Shown here: in pieces, positions 41,601-41,671 of the stretch
Layout of the letters: every line of letters begins with the position of its first letter
Numbering within the stretch: the first letter of the stretch is position 1
From: Eimeria necatrix
Taxonomy: Eukaryota; Apicomplexa; Conoidasida; Eucoccidiorida; Eimeriidae
Assembly (NCBI RefSeq): GCF_000499385.1
Contig: NW_013653599.1
Location: 1-41,671, forward strand
Direction of reading: 5' to 3'
DNA: 41,671 bases
Position numbers and translations under genes: made by a program
The notes under the pieces: generated by a model
Told to the model about the DNA's origin: nothing
Database searches by the model: none
The model's input: the letters and a program-made list of their open reading frames with translations, nothing else

Positions 41601-41671
41601 GCAAGTATGTTCTTGGAGGGGTTTAGAGTTTTCCGTTTTAACAGAGAGTCTGTTGAACTGAACAAGCAGTC
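41601..41671 (+). repeat. Repeat III, copy 2, cut by window end
   Basis: This is the second copy of 40,690-40,760 at an offset of 911 bases. The match continues to the last base of the window. Confidence 0.9.

Noticed and set aside
39313..41671. LTR retrotransposon
   Set aside because: There are several repeat pairs with different spacing, but no reverse transcriptase, integrase, primer-binding site or polypurine tract was recognised.

Overview
The window looks like nuclear DNA of an apicomplexan of the genus Eimeria. I infer this from three features: long CAG/CTG trinucleotide tracts that translate into homopolymeric amino-acid runs, scattered telomere-like TTTAGGG arrays at internal positions, and short GT-AG exons set in long introns. 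This combination is known for Eimeria repeat-rich chromosome segments. The species cannot be told by eye. I see no bacterial operons, phage genes, CRISPR array, tRNA or rRNA.

Layout. (1) About 1-25,050 is repeat-poor sequence. Its open frames are no longer than expected by chance and many are rich in cysteine, so little can be called with confidence. A few candidate exons have good splice sites and matching phases, for example 9,006-11,497 (+) and 21,729-22,178 (-). (2) About 25,060-33,230 is repeat-rich: telomere-like arrays, TTTA-rich DNA, an 840-base pyrimidine tract, a CTG tract (29,743-30,065) and a CAG tract (31,311-32,340). Small exons on the + strand sit between these repeats and encode a charged, coiled-coil protein of unknown function (best supported 28,393-30,927). 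Behind it lies a serine-rich, signal-peptide-bearing frame (31,263-32,340) broken by two stops. (3) About 33,230-41,671 is repeat-poor again, with a possible three-exon gene for a single-pass membrane protein (36,475-38,175) and a cluster of diverged tandem repeats (39,313-41,671) that runs off the window.

The most unusual features are structural. A segment of about 700 bp is present as an inverted pair at 14,370-15,069 and 25,868-26,579. The second copy is fused to a 342-bp tandem duplication that carries a candidate exon, and the junction contains 21 bases matching, in reverse complement, an intron 3.9 kb away. At 3,264-3,285 four cloning-type restriction sites overlap, which suggests a linker or a chimeric join rather than natural DNA.

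All exon boundaries were placed by eye from splice consensus, reading phase and amino-acid composition. No homology search was possible.
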